In this document: positions 27,003-36,527 of the stretch, in pieces | Position numbering within the stretch: position 1 is the first letter of the stretch | Layout of the letters: the number at the start of each line of letters is the position of its first letter | Origin: CAYFJO01 sp964343305 | GTDB taxonomy: Bacteria; Planctomycetota; Planctomycetia; Pirellulales; Pirellulaceae | DNA: 64,000 bases | Reading direction: 5' to 3' | NCBI GenBank assembly: GCA_964343305.1 | Contig: CAYFJO010000004.1 | Location: forward strand, 15,779-79,778 | Program-made: the position numbers and the translations under genes | The notes under the pieces: model-generated | The model's input: only the letters and a program-made list of their open reading frames with translations | The model's database searches: none | Told to the model about the DNA's origin: nothing

Positions 27003-28883
27003 ATGAACTTACGACTTCTCAGCAAACTGCTCGGCACGGTAGCCATGCTCATTGGCGGTTCGATGGTGGCTTGTCTGCCTTGGGCGTTTCCGGCTTTAGG
27101 CTACCGGGCGAAAGATTCTATTCCCGTCTATGGCTTTGAATCCGCGGGATTCTCGGCGCTGCTGGTCAGCGTGCTGATCTGCTTTGCCGTCGGCGGACTG
27201 CTGATGTGGGTTGGCAAAGGCAGCGAAGGAAAGTTGTTTCGCAAAGAAGCGATGGCCATTGTCGGGTTGAGCTGGGTGATGGCGACCGTGTTGGGGGCGC
27301 TGCCGTTCTATTTTTGCCAGGTGAAATACACAACGACTGTGCGGCTGTTTGGTGAGACGAGTAAGACGGCCGAGGTGTTTGACTTCCAAGCTTGGAACCA
27401 GCATTGGAAGACGAAGGAACTGACAGACGATCAACGGCAGGTCTTAATGGCACTCGCCGATGACGACGTCGGTGCACTGGGTTTGTCGCCTACCCAACTG
27501 GCAACACAATTCGAGAAACGTGGCGTCGAGCCAATCGGCGTTCTCGACAAACTTGCCGCGAGCGATCCCGATTGGCAGGCCGTGATCGTGTTTCCAAATT
27601 CCGACAAAAGAGCCCCTGCGGATCGAACAGGAAATTTTCGCTTTCGTCAAGTGCCGATGGGAATCACCGATTGTCTGTTCGAATCTCAATCGGGGTTTAG
27701 CACGACCGGTGCCACGGTCATCGCAGACTTAGAAGATCCGAAACTGGTGCCGCATTGCATTTTGTTTTGGCGCAGCGTAACGCATTTTCTCGGCGGGTTG
27801 GGCATTATCGTTCTGTTTGTCGTGATCCTTGGCCAAGGCTCGGCAGGAAAAGCGTTGATGCGTGCCGAAATGCCGGGACCCACCAAAGAAGGAACGACGG
27901 CCCGTATGCAGCACACGGCGTGGTTGTTCGCGGCGATGTACTGCGCCCTGAATGCCGTTTTGGCAATCATCCTCTGGGTGCATCCCGACATGACACTGTT
28001 CGACGCGTTGTGCCACGCATTTGGAACCATGGCCACTGGCGGCTTCAGCACTCGCAACTCCAGCGTCGGTGGATTCGACAGTGCGTACATCGACTACGTG
28101 ATCACCGCTTTCATGATCCTGGCGGGTACAAATTTCACACTGCTGTATTTGGTGCTGGTGCTGCGTCAGCCGTGGAAACTGTTGCAGGACACCGAGTGGC
28201 GGACGTACATGGGATTGATCTTGTCGGTGACAGTGTTCGTCGTCGTGCTGGGCACGATGGGCAAACCCGGTTTTTCCAACATCACCGATGCCATTCGATA
28301 CGGCATTTTTCAGGTAGTGGCGATCATCACGACCACAGGCTATGGCACAAACGATTTCGATCGTTGGGACGATTTTGGACGAGCGTCGTTGTTAATCCTG
28401 ATGTTCGTCGGCGGCTGTGCCGGCAGCACAGGCGGCGGCATGAAAGTGATTCGCCATTTGATGTTCGTCAAAATCCTGCGGCTGGAAATGGAACAGTCCT
28501 TCCATCCGCGAGTCGTGCGCCCGTTGCGGGTTGGTGGCGAACCGGTTGTGGATCCCGAACTGCGCAAGAACATACTCGTCTACTTCGCGCTGATTCTGAT
28601 CATTTTCGTTTTAAGCTGGTTGTTTGTGGTGACGACCGAACCGGATACAACTTGGGGTCCAAGCGAAGAGCATCAATCGCACAAGTTGCTGGACAGTGCG
28701 AGTGCCGTGGCCGCGTCATTGAACAACATCGGCCCCGGTCTCGGCATCGTTGGCGCGTCGAAGAATTACGCTTTCTTCAGTCCGCTCAACAAAATCCTCT
28801 TCGTGTGGCTCATGATGATCGGCCGGCTGGAAATTTTTGCGATTCTGGTGTTGTTTATCCCTGGATTCTGGCGCGATCGATGA
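27003..28883 (+). CDS. trkH: Trk potassium uptake channel TrkH
   Basis: The 626-residue channel protein has the four pore-loop repeats of the TrkH/KtrB family. Each has its filter glycine: SGFSTTGATV (near 230), FGTMATGGFST (near 340), ITTTGYGTND (near 445) and ASLNNIGPGLG (near 575). The characteristic FWRSVTHFLGGLGIIVLFVVILGQG follows the first filter. Usual length is about 480; the excess is mostly a polar insertion at about residues 106-216, between the first membrane pair and the first pore helix, presumably outside the membrane. With TrkA it forms a potassium uptake system driven by the membrane potential. The start is confirmed by its copy at 26848 on the neighbouring contig. Confidence 0.95.
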   Translation: MNLRLLSKLLGTVAMLIGGSMVACLPWAFPALGYRAKDSIPVYGFESAGFSALLVSVLICFAVGGLLMWVGKGSEGKLFRKEAMAIVGLSWVMATVLGALPFYFCQVKYTTTVRLFGETSKTAEVFDFQAWNQHWKTKELTDDQRQVLMALADDDVGALGLSPTQLATQFEKRGVEPIGVLDKLAASDPDWQAVIVFPNSDKRAPADRTGNFRFRQVPMGITDCLFESQSGFSTTGATVIADLEDPKLVPHCILFWRSVTHFLGGLGIIVLFVVILGQGSAGKALMRAEMPGPTKEGTTARMQHTAWLFAAMYCALNAVLAIILWVHPDMTLFDALCHAFGTMATGGFSTRNSSVGGFDSAYIDYVITAFMILAGTNFTLLYLVLVLRQPWKLLQDTEWRTYMGLILSVTVFVVVLGTMGKPGFSNITDAIRYGIFQVVAIITTTGYGTNDFDRWDDFGRASLLILMFVGGCAGSTGGGMKVIRHLMFVKILRLEMEQSFHPRVVRPLRVGGEPVVDPELRKNILVYFALILIIFVLSWLFVVTTEPDTTWGPSEEHQSHKLLDSASAVAASLNNIGPGLGIVGASKNYAFFSPLNKILFVWLMMIGRLEIFAILVLFIPGFWRDR

Positions 28884-28889
28884 CACGAT

Positions 28890-29924
28890 TCAAATCTCAA
28901 CTGGGCTCTGAATTTCCGCGCTGCGTGCCACGGCTTCGGTGAATTCCATATATCGCACTCCAGTTGCAAAGTCCGTCAGCCGAACTTCTTCAATGCCGCG
29001 TATCGCGTTGATGAATTCCTCTTCGACGCGCCAGCCGCCGGCTTTTTCATCCGGAATCGACACTTCCACGAATTCACGATCGTTCTTCTTCGCGGCGAAC
29101 AGCTTGTCGTCCGGAGTCAAAACGTATTTCAACGTTCCTTCACTGCCGTACAGGTGGATCTGATTGCCGGGACCGTGATGCATGACTCCACTCAAGTGGT
29201 AAAGGCCGCGAGCGCCGTTGGGCAATTCGGTCAGGATGCGAACGATATCTGGCGTGCCGACTTCACGCGGCTTGCTTGATTCGACATCCGGGCGGATCGG
29301 TGTAAAAGAATGCGTTTGTGCCAGGACCCGAACCGGGTCCGGCACCCAACGAATCAGTGCTTCGTGCAGAATTCCCATCGCCAGCATGTTCATGCCGCTC
29401 AGTTCCGCGTCTTGTCGCCAGTGAATGGGTGCACTCGCATCGGCAACTGAGTTGTTCGTGCCCAACACGACGACCTCGCGCAGCTCGCCGATGAAACCGT
29501 CGTTGAGCATTTCCTTGAGAACTGTCCCCGCACGAAAACCGAACGGACTGGGTACGATTTGCGTGGTGAGGTTTGGGTGCTTCTCGCTGGCCGCGAGCAT
29601 CTCGTTCGCTTCCGTTGCGTTTCGCGCCATGCGAGCTTCGGTCAGGACGTGCTTGCCCGCATCGAGAGCCGCGAGTGTGATGGGGCAGTGCAAATATGGC
29701 CACGTGCCAATGACAACGGCGTCGATGTCCGGATCGGCGACAAGGTCGTCCCATTTTTCGAACGTTTTGGCGATGCCGAATTCATCGGCCGCGGCTTTGG
29801 TCGATTCGGGGCGGCGATTGCATACGCCCGCGATCTCGACTCTTGGGCAAGCTCGCAATCCAGGAACATGTCTCAGTCGGGTGTTCGCTCCAAGTCCGAC
29901 GATCCCTACTCGTATTTGATCCAT
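28890..29924 (-). CDS. Gfo/Idh/MocA-family NAD(P)-dependent oxidoreductase
   Basis: The 344-residue protein has the N-terminal Rossmann motif RVGIVGLGANTRLRHVPGL and the EKxx-like site replaced by LTEARMARNATEA near residue 95 (usual members read EKP; here EAR). The C-terminal alpha/beta substrate domain follows. The family oxidises or reduces sugars, inositols and related polyols. It is the last gene of the minus-strand sugar ABC transporter operon, 28 bases after the binding-protein gene, so it probably acts on the imported compound. The altered EKP motif is worth noting because that lysine is normally catalytic; some members lack it. Confidence 0.88.
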   Translation of the reverse strand: MDQIRVGIVGLGANTRLRHVPGLRACPRVEIAGVCNRRPESTKAAADEFGIAKTFEKWDDLVADPDIDAVVIGTWPYLHCPITLAALDAGKHVLTEARMARNATEANEMLAASEKHPNLTTQIVPSPFGFRAGTVLKEMLNDGFIGELREVVVLGTNNSVADASAPIHWRQDAELSGMNMLAMGILHEALIRWVPDPVRVLAQTHSFTPIRPDVESSKPREVGTPDIVRILTELPNGARGLYHLSGVMHHGPGNQIHLYGSEGTLKYVLTPDDKLFAAKKNDREFVEVSIPDEKAGGWRVEEEFINAIRGIEEVRLTDFATGVRYMEFTEAVARSAEIQSPVEI

Positions 29925-29952
29925 GGGTTCCTCGCAAAGTTAGGCGACTATT

Positions 29953-30933
29953 TCAAAACTTGAATTCGTCGATGTTGTCGTTGTTAAAGATCAGCGGCGG
30001 GCCGAGGATGACTTCGTCCTTGGTCACTTCGATGTTTTTGAGTCTGCCCATGTCGTACCTGCCTGGTTTCAGGCCATCTTCGTGCAGGCGTTTTGCGACA
30101 TGAACCGACAAGTAGCCGAGTGCAACCGCATCCCACAACACGAACTCTTTCACCGTGTCGTCCTTGACGTATTCACGCATCAAGCTTGGCAGGCTTAGAC
30201 CGGTGACGTAAATCTCGTTTGCTCTTTCGATGTCACGAACGGCCCGTGCCGCGGCGGGCAAAGCCACGGACGTCAGCCCCCAGATGCCGCGCAGGTCGTC
30301 GTGCGCGGACAACGCTTCGGCCGTTTGCACTTGAGCTTTGCGTTGATCTTCGCCGGGATAGAGAATCGGCACGAGTTCGCAATCGGGATGGTCGGCTTCC
30401 AAATGCGTCTTCATCAACTCGATCCAAGTGTTTTGGTTCGACGCCGTTGGTGTGCCACTGACAATTAAGTATTTGCCCTTCAACTTGCCATCTTCGCCCG
30501 CGCCGCGTGCCATCGCATCGACCAGCGATTTAGCGAGCGCTTCATTCGGCGCTTGATTGACGAAAACCGTCCGATTCGACTTTTCGGCATTTGCGTCCGT
30601 GTCCCACGTTAATACGGTTACGCCAGACGATTTGGCATTGGCCAACGTTTTTGAGATCCCGTCCGGGTCGTTCGGTGCGACGGCGATCACGTCGAAACCC
30701 TGCGAGACCCAGCCGTTGATCATTTGACTTTGTTCCGTCGAACTGGCTTGCGTCGGGCCATCGTAAACGAGCGTGACGTCTAGCTCTTCGGCGCCTTGTT
30801 GCGTGGCATCGAAATAGCTGATGCCGACCAACTTGGGCATCATGCCAATTCGCAGTTTGCCGTTATCCGCTGACTGGCCGCATCCGGCAATGAAAAATGA
30901 ACAGATTAAGATTCCAAGCCAACTATTTTTCAT
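29953..30933 (-). CDS. Sugar ABC transporter substrate-binding lipoprotein (LsrB/RhaS type)
   Basis: The start at 30933 follows GGAGCG and gives a 326-residue lipoprotein with the lipobox FFIAGCGQ. The mature protein reads RIGMMPKLVGISYFDATQQGA, VTLVYDGPTQASSTEQSQMINGWVSQGFD and WDTDANAEKSNRTVFVNQ, which closely follow the LsrB/RhaS layout. LsrB binds autoinducer 2 and RhaS binds rhamnose. No lsrK, lsrF or rhamnose catabolic gene is seen here, so a sugar substrate is assumed but not identified. The gene overlaps the upstream permease by 11 bases. Confidence 0.88.
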   Translation of the reverse strand: MKNSWLGILICSFFIAGCGQSADNGKLRIGMMPKLVGISYFDATQQGAEELDVTLVYDGPTQASSTEQSQMINGWVSQGFDVIAVAPNDPDGISKTLANAKSSGVTVLTWDTDANAEKSNRTVFVNQAPNEALAKSLVDAMARGAGEDGKLKGKYLIVSGTPTASNQNTWIELMKTHLEADHPDCELVPILYPGEDQRKAQVQTAEALSAHDDLRGIWGLTSVALPAAARAVRDIERANEIYVTGLSLPSLMREYVKDDTVKEFVLWDAVALGYLSVHVAKRLHEDGLKPGRYDMGRLKNIEVTKDEVILGPPLIFNNDNIDEFKF

Positions 30934-31885
30934 CGTCGCCACGCTCCAAATGTTCGTCTACGATCGCCAATCGCTGGTTCGAAACGGCCACGACAATCAG
31001 CAGCAATCCGATGACGATCAATCGCACTTTGCCGGTGACGAAGCCGCCGAGGTTTTGCAGTCCAATGTCCATGTTTGCCAACACTGCGAGTCCGAGCAGC
31101 GTCTTGGGAATGCTCCCTCGACCGCCGGTGATCAGCGTGCCGCCGACCACAACGCAGGCAATCGCCTTCAATTCGATTCCACGATGGGCATCGATCACGG
31201 CTCCGTCGGTCATAGTATAGATGACCGCCAACAGCGCCGAAACCAAACCGCTCGCCGTATACAACCACCACTGCGTGCGACGGACAGGCACGGCGGCGAA
31301 TCGGGCGGCCACGGGATTGTCGCCGATCGCGTAACACCAGCGGCCAAACGTCGTGTAATGAACCACGAGGCACGCCACCAGAAACACCTCGGCCAGCAAC
31401 CAGTACTCGCTGGCGACACCGCCGATTTCACTCCAGCCCAAAGACGCCTCCGCAAAATCGGTGATGTTCTGAGCACTGGCCAACGCCATCGACAGTCCCG
31501 CGTAGGCGGCCATCGTCGCCAACGTCGCAACCAGTGGCGATAATCCAATTGCCACGAGTCCACCGTTGAACGCACCCGCACACAGTCCGGTTGCGATGGC
31601 CGCGAGCGCGGCAATATTGGCCGGAACTCCAGCGTGCCAAAGCAAACCCATCACGACGCTGCACAAACTGATCATCGATCCGACCGACAGGTCGATTCCG
31701 CCGGTCAAAATGATCGCCGTCATGACGATCGCCAGCGTTCCGACACGAGCCCACGGAATCCACACCAATCCCAACGTCCCAATGCGTCGTGGATCAATCT
31801 GTGAAAACATCAATCCGAGTGCGACGACCAGCAACAGCCACGGCAACAGCGAAGCGATCCTTTGTCGTCGGGTCGATTGTCTCAC
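30923..31885 (-). CDS. Sugar ABC transporter permease (RbsC family)
   Basis: The 320-residue polytopic protein has the branched RbsC-like permease pattern: GGIDLSVGSMISLCSVVMGLL, GAFNGGLVAIGLSPLVATLATMAAYAG and a C-terminal GGTLITGGRGSIPKTLLGLAVLANMDIGLQNLG. It overlaps the ATPase-permease fusion by ATGA at 31882-31885 and the binding protein by 11 bases, so all three are one transcript. It should form a heterodimeric channel with the permease half of the fusion. Confidence 0.9.
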   Translation of the reverse strand: MRQSTRRQRIASLLPWLLLVVALGLMFSQIDPRRIGTLGLVWIPWARVGTLAIVMTAIILTGGIDLSVGSMISLCSVVMGLLWHAGVPANIAALAAIATGLCAGAFNGGLVAIGLSPLVATLATMAAYAGLSMALASAQNITDFAEASLGWSEIGGVASEYWLLAEVFLVACLVVHYTTFGRWCYAIGDNPVAARFAAVPVRRTQWWLYTASGLVSALLAVIYTMTDGAVIDAHRGIELKAIACVVVGGTLITGGRGSIPKTLLGLAVLANMDIGLQNLGGFVTGKVRLIVIGLLLIVVAVSNQRLAIVDEHLERGDDEK

Positions 31886-34377
31886 GAATCACGTCTCCGC
31901 AGCGCGAGGTCACACAACACGGCGGCCAGAATCAGTCCGCCCGCAACCAACTCGACATATCGCCCAGACACGTGCCAATGGACGAGCGCCGTTTCAACCA
32001 GTCGAAACAGAATCGCACCGAGTACGATGCCAGCAACTGTGCCACGTCCGCCCGAAATACTGACACCGCCGACTACCGCGATGGCAATGGCGTTTAATTC
32101 CCAGCCAACTCCTAGCTGAGCATTCATGTTGCCTCGCAATCCGAGTTCCAGCACCGCGGCGATTCCAACGAGCAGGCCGCTCAGCCCAAACGCCAACAAC
32201 CAGACGCGCCCATGCGAGATACCCACCAACCGCGATGCCGAAAGACTGGATCCGATTGCATAGAAATGCCGGCCCAACCGCGTGTGCGAAAACAACAAAT
32301 ACATGGCCACGATGACGAGAGCGACAATGAGAATGGCACCGTGAATCGCACTCGATGAGCTTTTGATCAACGACGTGAATGACGAAGGCAAACTTGCGAG
32401 ATCGTTCGCGAGTCGAAGTTCAATGACGAGTCCGCGATAGACGCTCATCATGCCCAGCGTGACGACAATCGGATGCACTCGGCCCACGAGTGACACCGCA
32501 CCGTTGATCAAACCACCAGCGACACCGACTCCGGCGGCAACGAAGACCGCCAAAGGAATTGACAAAGCGGGCGCGATCGGAAGCTGCAAAACCATTCCAG
32601 CGCAGACCGCCGCCAACGCCAGCAACGATCCGATGGAAATGTCGATTCCGCCAGCGATGATGACAATCGCCGCCGCCATGCCGATCATGACCCACAGTGC
32701 CGTTTCGGCCAGCCAGTCCGAAAAAACACTTGTCGCGCCGGTAGCCGTTTCGTTTTGGCCCAATCCCCAGCCAGATGCGAGAAGCGAAATTGCCAGCAGT
32801 ATTACCACGGCCAGCAATCCGAATTCGCCGCGTGGAAGTTGTCGACTTCGCCATCGCCGAGATTCGTCGTCGGCTTCGTTGCTCGATTCAACCGGCAGCG
32901 CAACACTGGCAATTTCCGTTGCTGATGCCGAGCTGGCATCGAATTCGCCGGCAATCTCGCCAGCCCGCATGACGACGATTCGATCCGAGTGTTGCATGAC
33001 TTCGGGCAACTCGCTGCTGATCATCACCACCGCACAGTCTTGCCCGGCGATCTGCCGCAACAATCGATGAATCTCGGCTTTCGCGCCAATGTCAACGCCA
33101 CGCGTGGGTTCGTCCAAAATCAAAACCTTCGGCTCGGTCAAAAGCCACCGTCCAAGCACGGCCTTCTGCTGGTTTCCGCCAGAGAGTTGATTGATCGGTT
33201 GATCGACGGAGCGCAGTCGAATGGCGAGTTGCTCGCTCGTGTCGCGAACGTTTGCCAATTCGGCGCTGCGATCGATGACGGCGGCTTTCGAAATCTGGTT
33301 GAGCGCCGACAGCACGACATTCGCTTTGACGCTCAATCCCGGAAACAATCCTTGCCGCAGCCGGTCTTCGGGCAAATAGGCGATTCCGTTTGCAACCGCG
33401 GTTTGTGGATGGCGGAATGAAACAGTTTGTCCATTGAGGCAAATCGTTCCCGCCTGACGTTGTCGAAGTCCGAACAGGGTTTGGGCAAACTCACTGCGAC
33501 CCGCCCCGATCAAACCATAGATGCCAACGACTTCGCCGGCCCACGCGTCGAAGTTGACGTCGCGAATCGTGCCCGACACGTCGGATAGATTTCGCACCGA
33601 GATTCGAGGTTCTTCAGCAGCCCGGCTGTTCGAAACCGCCGGGCTGCTCGATGCGTCAATCGTCCGCCCGACCATCGCCTCGATCAACGAGTCCGGCGTT
33701 ACATCGTCGCACCGTTTGGTCCAGACCCTTCGCCCGTCGCGCAGAACAGTGATTCGATCCGCCAGCCGAAAGATCTCTTCCTGCCGATGAGAAATGTAGA
33801 TCACGCCCGCGCCGTTTTGTTTCAACCGCCTGATTTGTTCAAACAACCAATCCGCCTCCACGGCTGTCAGCGCACTGGTTGGCTCATCAAGTATCACCAC
33901 CTTCGCCTGTTGCAAAACGGTTGCGGCGATCTGTGTCATGTGCCGATGAGCGACGCTCAGCACCGACGCAGGTATCCTCGTATCGATCGCCTCGCCAACG
34001 GCCTCAATCGCCTCTCGCGCCGATTGGTCAACCGCCTTCCAATCAACCAGCCCCATCGCATTGACTGGCAGCCCTTGTTGCATTGCCATGTTTTCGGCAA
34101 CGGACAGTGGCGGAAAAAACTCGGCCTCTTGATGAACGGTGGCAATGCCGTACCCGCGTGCGGCGACTGGATTGGCAAATGACACTTCTTCGTCATCGAG
34201 TTGTATTTGTCCGCTCTCCGGTTGAAGCACGCCGGAAACGATGTTGATCAACGTGCTCTTGCCCGCGCCGTTTTCGCCGACCAACACGTGGACTTCGCCA
34301 GCACGTAAATCAAAGCTGACATCGTCCAGTGCCCGAACACCAGGGAAAGTTCGCGTTAGGTTCGTCAGATTGAGCAT
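31882..34377 (-). CDS. Fused sugar ABC transporter: tandem ATPase plus permease
   Basis: ATG at 34377 gives MLNLTNLTRTFPGVRALDDV, the normal start of an RbsA/RhaT ATPase; the frame is open upstream to 34470 but that extension is Cys-rich and unlikely. The 831-residue protein holds ATPase 1 (residues 1-240: Walker A GENGAGKST, Walker B VVILDEPTSAL), ATPase 2 (about 245-490: signature LSGGNQQKAVLGRWLL, Walker B VLILDEPTRGVD) and an RbsC-type permease (about 520-831: GGIDISIGSLLALAAVCAG, GGVSISGGRGTVAGIVLGAIL). These are normally two separate proteins. ATPase 1 has LSVAHRHMTQ instead of the usual LSGGxxQ, so it may be the degenerate site. The fusion heads the operon. Confidence 0.9.
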   Translation of the reverse strand: MLNLTNLTRTFPGVRALDDVSFDLRAGEVHVLVGENGAGKSTLINIVSGVLQPESGQIQLDDEEVSFANPVAARGYGIATVHQEAEFFPPLSVAENMAMQQGLPVNAMGLVDWKAVDQSAREAIEAVGEAIDTRIPASVLSVAHRHMTQIAATVLQQAKVVILDEPTSALTAVEADWLFEQIRRLKQNGAGVIYISHRQEEIFRLADRITVLRDGRRVWTKRCDDVTPDSLIEAMVGRTIDASSSPAVSNSRAAEEPRISVRNLSDVSGTIRDVNFDAWAGEVVGIYGLIGAGRSEFAQTLFGLRQRQAGTICLNGQTVSFRHPQTAVANGIAYLPEDRLRQGLFPGLSVKANVVLSALNQISKAAVIDRSAELANVRDTSEQLAIRLRSVDQPINQLSGGNQQKAVLGRWLLTEPKVLILDEPTRGVDIGAKAEIHRLLRQIAGQDCAVVMISSELPEVMQHSDRIVVMRAGEIAGEFDASSASATEIASVALPVESSNEADDESRRWRSRQLPRGEFGLLAVVILLAISLLASGWGLGQNETATGATSVFSDWLAETALWVMIGMAAAIVIIAGGIDISIGSLLALAAVCAGMVLQLPIAPALSIPLAVFVAAGVGVAGGLINGAVSLVGRVHPIVVTLGMMSVYRGLVIELRLANDLASLPSSFTSLIKSSSSAIHGAILIVALVIVAMYLLFSHTRLGRHFYAIGSSLSASRLVGISHGRVWLLAFGLSGLLVGIAAVLELGLRGNMNAQLGVGWELNAIAIAVVGGVSISGGRGTVAGIVLGAILFRLVETALVHWHVSGRYVELVAGGLILAAVLCDLALRRRDS

Positions 34378-34678
34378 GAGTGAGATTGCTGAAAAGAGAT
34401 CGAAGCACGGGCTGCTACAGTTCGCGCAATCCGCAAATCTTATCACCTGTACCGTGGCACAAAAGCCCAAGACCGAACGTGTCCATCATGCCGCGAAATA
34501 ATTCATAGCGAAGCTAACCTAACTCACGCTTCAACTTTGCAGCACAACGATGCGATTGCGAATTGTCAAACTCTGGCGCGCTGCTATTGTTGAACCAAGC
34601 GGATCAAAGATGATCGACAAGTGTTAGGGATTGCATCGCTCTGTTTGGTTTGAGGAACAGAACAGGGAGATTGCGAGC

Positions 34679-34957
34679 ATGTTTGAATTACACGAATCTT
34701 TGGCTTTTTGGCTTGCGGCGGCGATCAACTCGGTCGGATTGTTGGCTTTGATTTTGGCGCGGCTGACCGGACGATCGGCGGCACAAACCTGGTTTCAAGC
34801 GTTTTTCTTCTTCGGGTTCGCGACGGTTGGTGCCGCGATGCTGGCAACCGTGGCTCTGGGCAGCGGCTACTGGATCTCTTTTGGCATCACGACGTCGATC
34901 ATGGTCGTCGGTGCGATTCTCGATTTGAGTCCCGGCCGCCAACTTCGCACGGTTTAA
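34679..34957 (+). CDS. Small membrane protein of unknown function
   Basis: ATG 34679 follows AGGGAGA and gives 92 residues with three hydrophobic segments (LAFWLAAAINSVGLLALILARL, WFQAFFFFGFATVGAAMLATVAL and WISFGITTSIMVVGAILDL). It is transcribed divergently from the sugar ABC operon. No family recognised. Confidence 0.7.
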   Translation: MFELHESLAFWLAAAINSVGLLALILARLTGRSAAQTWFQAFFFFGFATVGAAMLATVALGSGYWISFGITTSIMVVGAILDLSPGRQLRTV

Positions 34958-35008
34958 TTCTCGCCGCGCAGTTTTTGATCACGGCCCCAACATCAATCGC
35001 ATGCAAAT

Positions 35009-36352
35009 CTAGAATGGTCGGTGGACCCGTGCTTCGGCATCCCGGGCGCGGTCGACTTCATCGGGCCGGACGAAAAACAGCAACAAAAGTGGTGCAATCG
35101 ATAGTGCGCCGACGAACCAAAACGTCAGTTCGTAGGACACCATGATTGTCGACTCGCCGTATTCTGGATTGAGGAACATCCGCCGAACTGGGCCAGCCAG
35201 CCAATTCCCCGCGACGTGTGAAACGTTGGACAACGTCATGTAGGTTGTGAAGACGATTGCTGCTGAACTGGTCCATGAAATCCGCATCGCCAGCGACAAA
35301 AAGCCGACGGACGCCACGGCATTGAGCGTCTCGAAGGACAGCAAGTACGCCATGGCAAACCAACGCTCGTTCCACATCTCAGGATTGGCCGCGAAAATGA
35401 ATGCAGCCAATCCGTAGCCGGCAAAGCCAAACACCAAGACCTTGCGACGTCCAAATCGGTCGCCCAAAAATCCACCAAGAACGGCCGCCACAATGATCGG
35501 CCCGATCGCGTACAGACCGGCAGCGGTTGAATAATCCACGTCCGTCCACTTGGGGTCCAACTGTTGCGTGTACAACGTCTTGGTCACGACCTCGTTGATT
35601 CCCACGCCGATCAGCTTAACAAGCGTAAACATGACGTAGACGATGGTCGTGGTCAGTGAAAAGCCGCGAAGATATGCTCCGAAGACTTCGCCGGGATTTC
35701 GCACATTTGCAGCCACCACCTTCGTCGCACTTCCTTCGCTCCAGGGAAAGCGCTTTTCCCCTTTCCGTTCTAGAATGAACATTGGAATCAACATGATCGC
35801 CAGCAAAATCGCGATTTGCACAACGACACAAGCTTCGAGTCCGCCCCAGTTCAACACGTGCGACAGTCCCCACGCACCGACGCCTTTGCCCACCAGTTTC
35901 GATCCCCACATCAAGCCGTTCATTTGTCCTTGCTCGCCGGGCGGCAAAATGTCGACGGCCAGCGCATCGGTGCAAACATCCTGAAGCGACGCAAAACAGT
36001 TGTGCAAAAAATACATGAACAACAGCAACTGCATCTTTTCAGACAGATCGCCGAGGCCCCAAAAGCCGAGCAACGTGACGGCCATCATCAATTCGGCGCC
36101 GATAATCCAGGGCCGCCGCCGGCCCATGCTGCGGATTGTGAAGGTGTCCATGATTGGCGCCCAAATGAGTTTGAACGACCAGGGCACAAGGATGATGGCC
36201 GTCAACTGGCCGATCTCGTCATCGCCGACGTTGAATTGGTAGGCAAGATAAGCTGGCAACGTGATTAGCATAAAGCCCCACGGCACACCTTGGGCGACGT
36301 AGAGCGCGCACAGTGTCAAAGTTCGTTGCAACCGGCTGTCGGCGAGCGCCAT
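35009..36352 (-). CDS. MFS transporter (AmpG/PAT-like)
   Basis: ATG 36352 follows GAAGGACGG; the frame's earlier start at 36373 has no SD. The 447-residue product has about 12 hydrophobic segments, with LTLCALYVAQGVPWGFMLITLPAYL at the start and the loop motif IMDTFTIRSMGRRRPWIIGAELMM, typical of PAT/AmpG-type MFS carriers. A second signature loop, GGFLGDRFGRRKVLVFG, lies after helix 8. AmpG imports muropeptides; related PAT carriers move acetyl-CoA. The substrate here is not known. It stands alone, with no close neighbour on its strand. Confidence 0.85.
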   Translation of the reverse strand: MALADSRLQRTLTLCALYVAQGVPWGFMLITLPAYLAYQFNVGDDEIGQLTAIILVPWSFKLIWAPIMDTFTIRSMGRRRPWIIGAELMMAVTLLGFWGLGDLSEKMQLLLFMYFLHNCFASLQDVCTDALAVDILPPGEQGQMNGLMWGSKLVGKGVGAWGLSHVLNWGGLEACVVVQIAILLAIMLIPMFILERKGEKRFPWSEGSATKVVAANVRNPGEVFGAYLRGFSLTTTIVYVMFTLVKLIGVGINEVVTKTLYTQQLDPKWTDVDYSTAAGLYAIGPIIVAAVLGGFLGDRFGRRKVLVFGFAGYGLAAFIFAANPEMWNERWFAMAYLLSFETLNAVASVGFLSLAMRISWTSSAAIVFTTYMTLSNVSHVAGNWLAGPVRRMFLNPEYGESTIMVSYELTFWFVGALSIAPLLLLFFVRPDEVDRARDAEARVHRPF

Positions 36353-36466
36353 GAAACCGTCCTTCGGCCCCAACTAATTCCGACCGTACCGTTTGGGGTT
36401 GCCTGAACCATAACCTGTCATGTTATGGAATCCAAGCCACGAACTGGCGCGGAATGATCGTCTTTC

Positions 36467-36527
36467 GTAGGACGGATTTCTAATCCGACCGATGGCCCGG
36501 CGTGGATGGATTGAAAATCCGTCTTAC
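36467..36527. repeat. Inverted repeat (GTAGGACGGATT family)
   Basis: The arms 36467-36487 and 36507-36527 are nearly complementary, with outer ends GTAGGACGGATT / AATCCGTCTTAC. Related single units lie at 38778-38801 and 42942-42965. It sits between the MFS gene and leuB. Confidence 0.75.

Noticed and set aside
26897..27139. Short frame spanning the first N gap
   Set aside because: It arises from undefined bases and the duplicated contig end.
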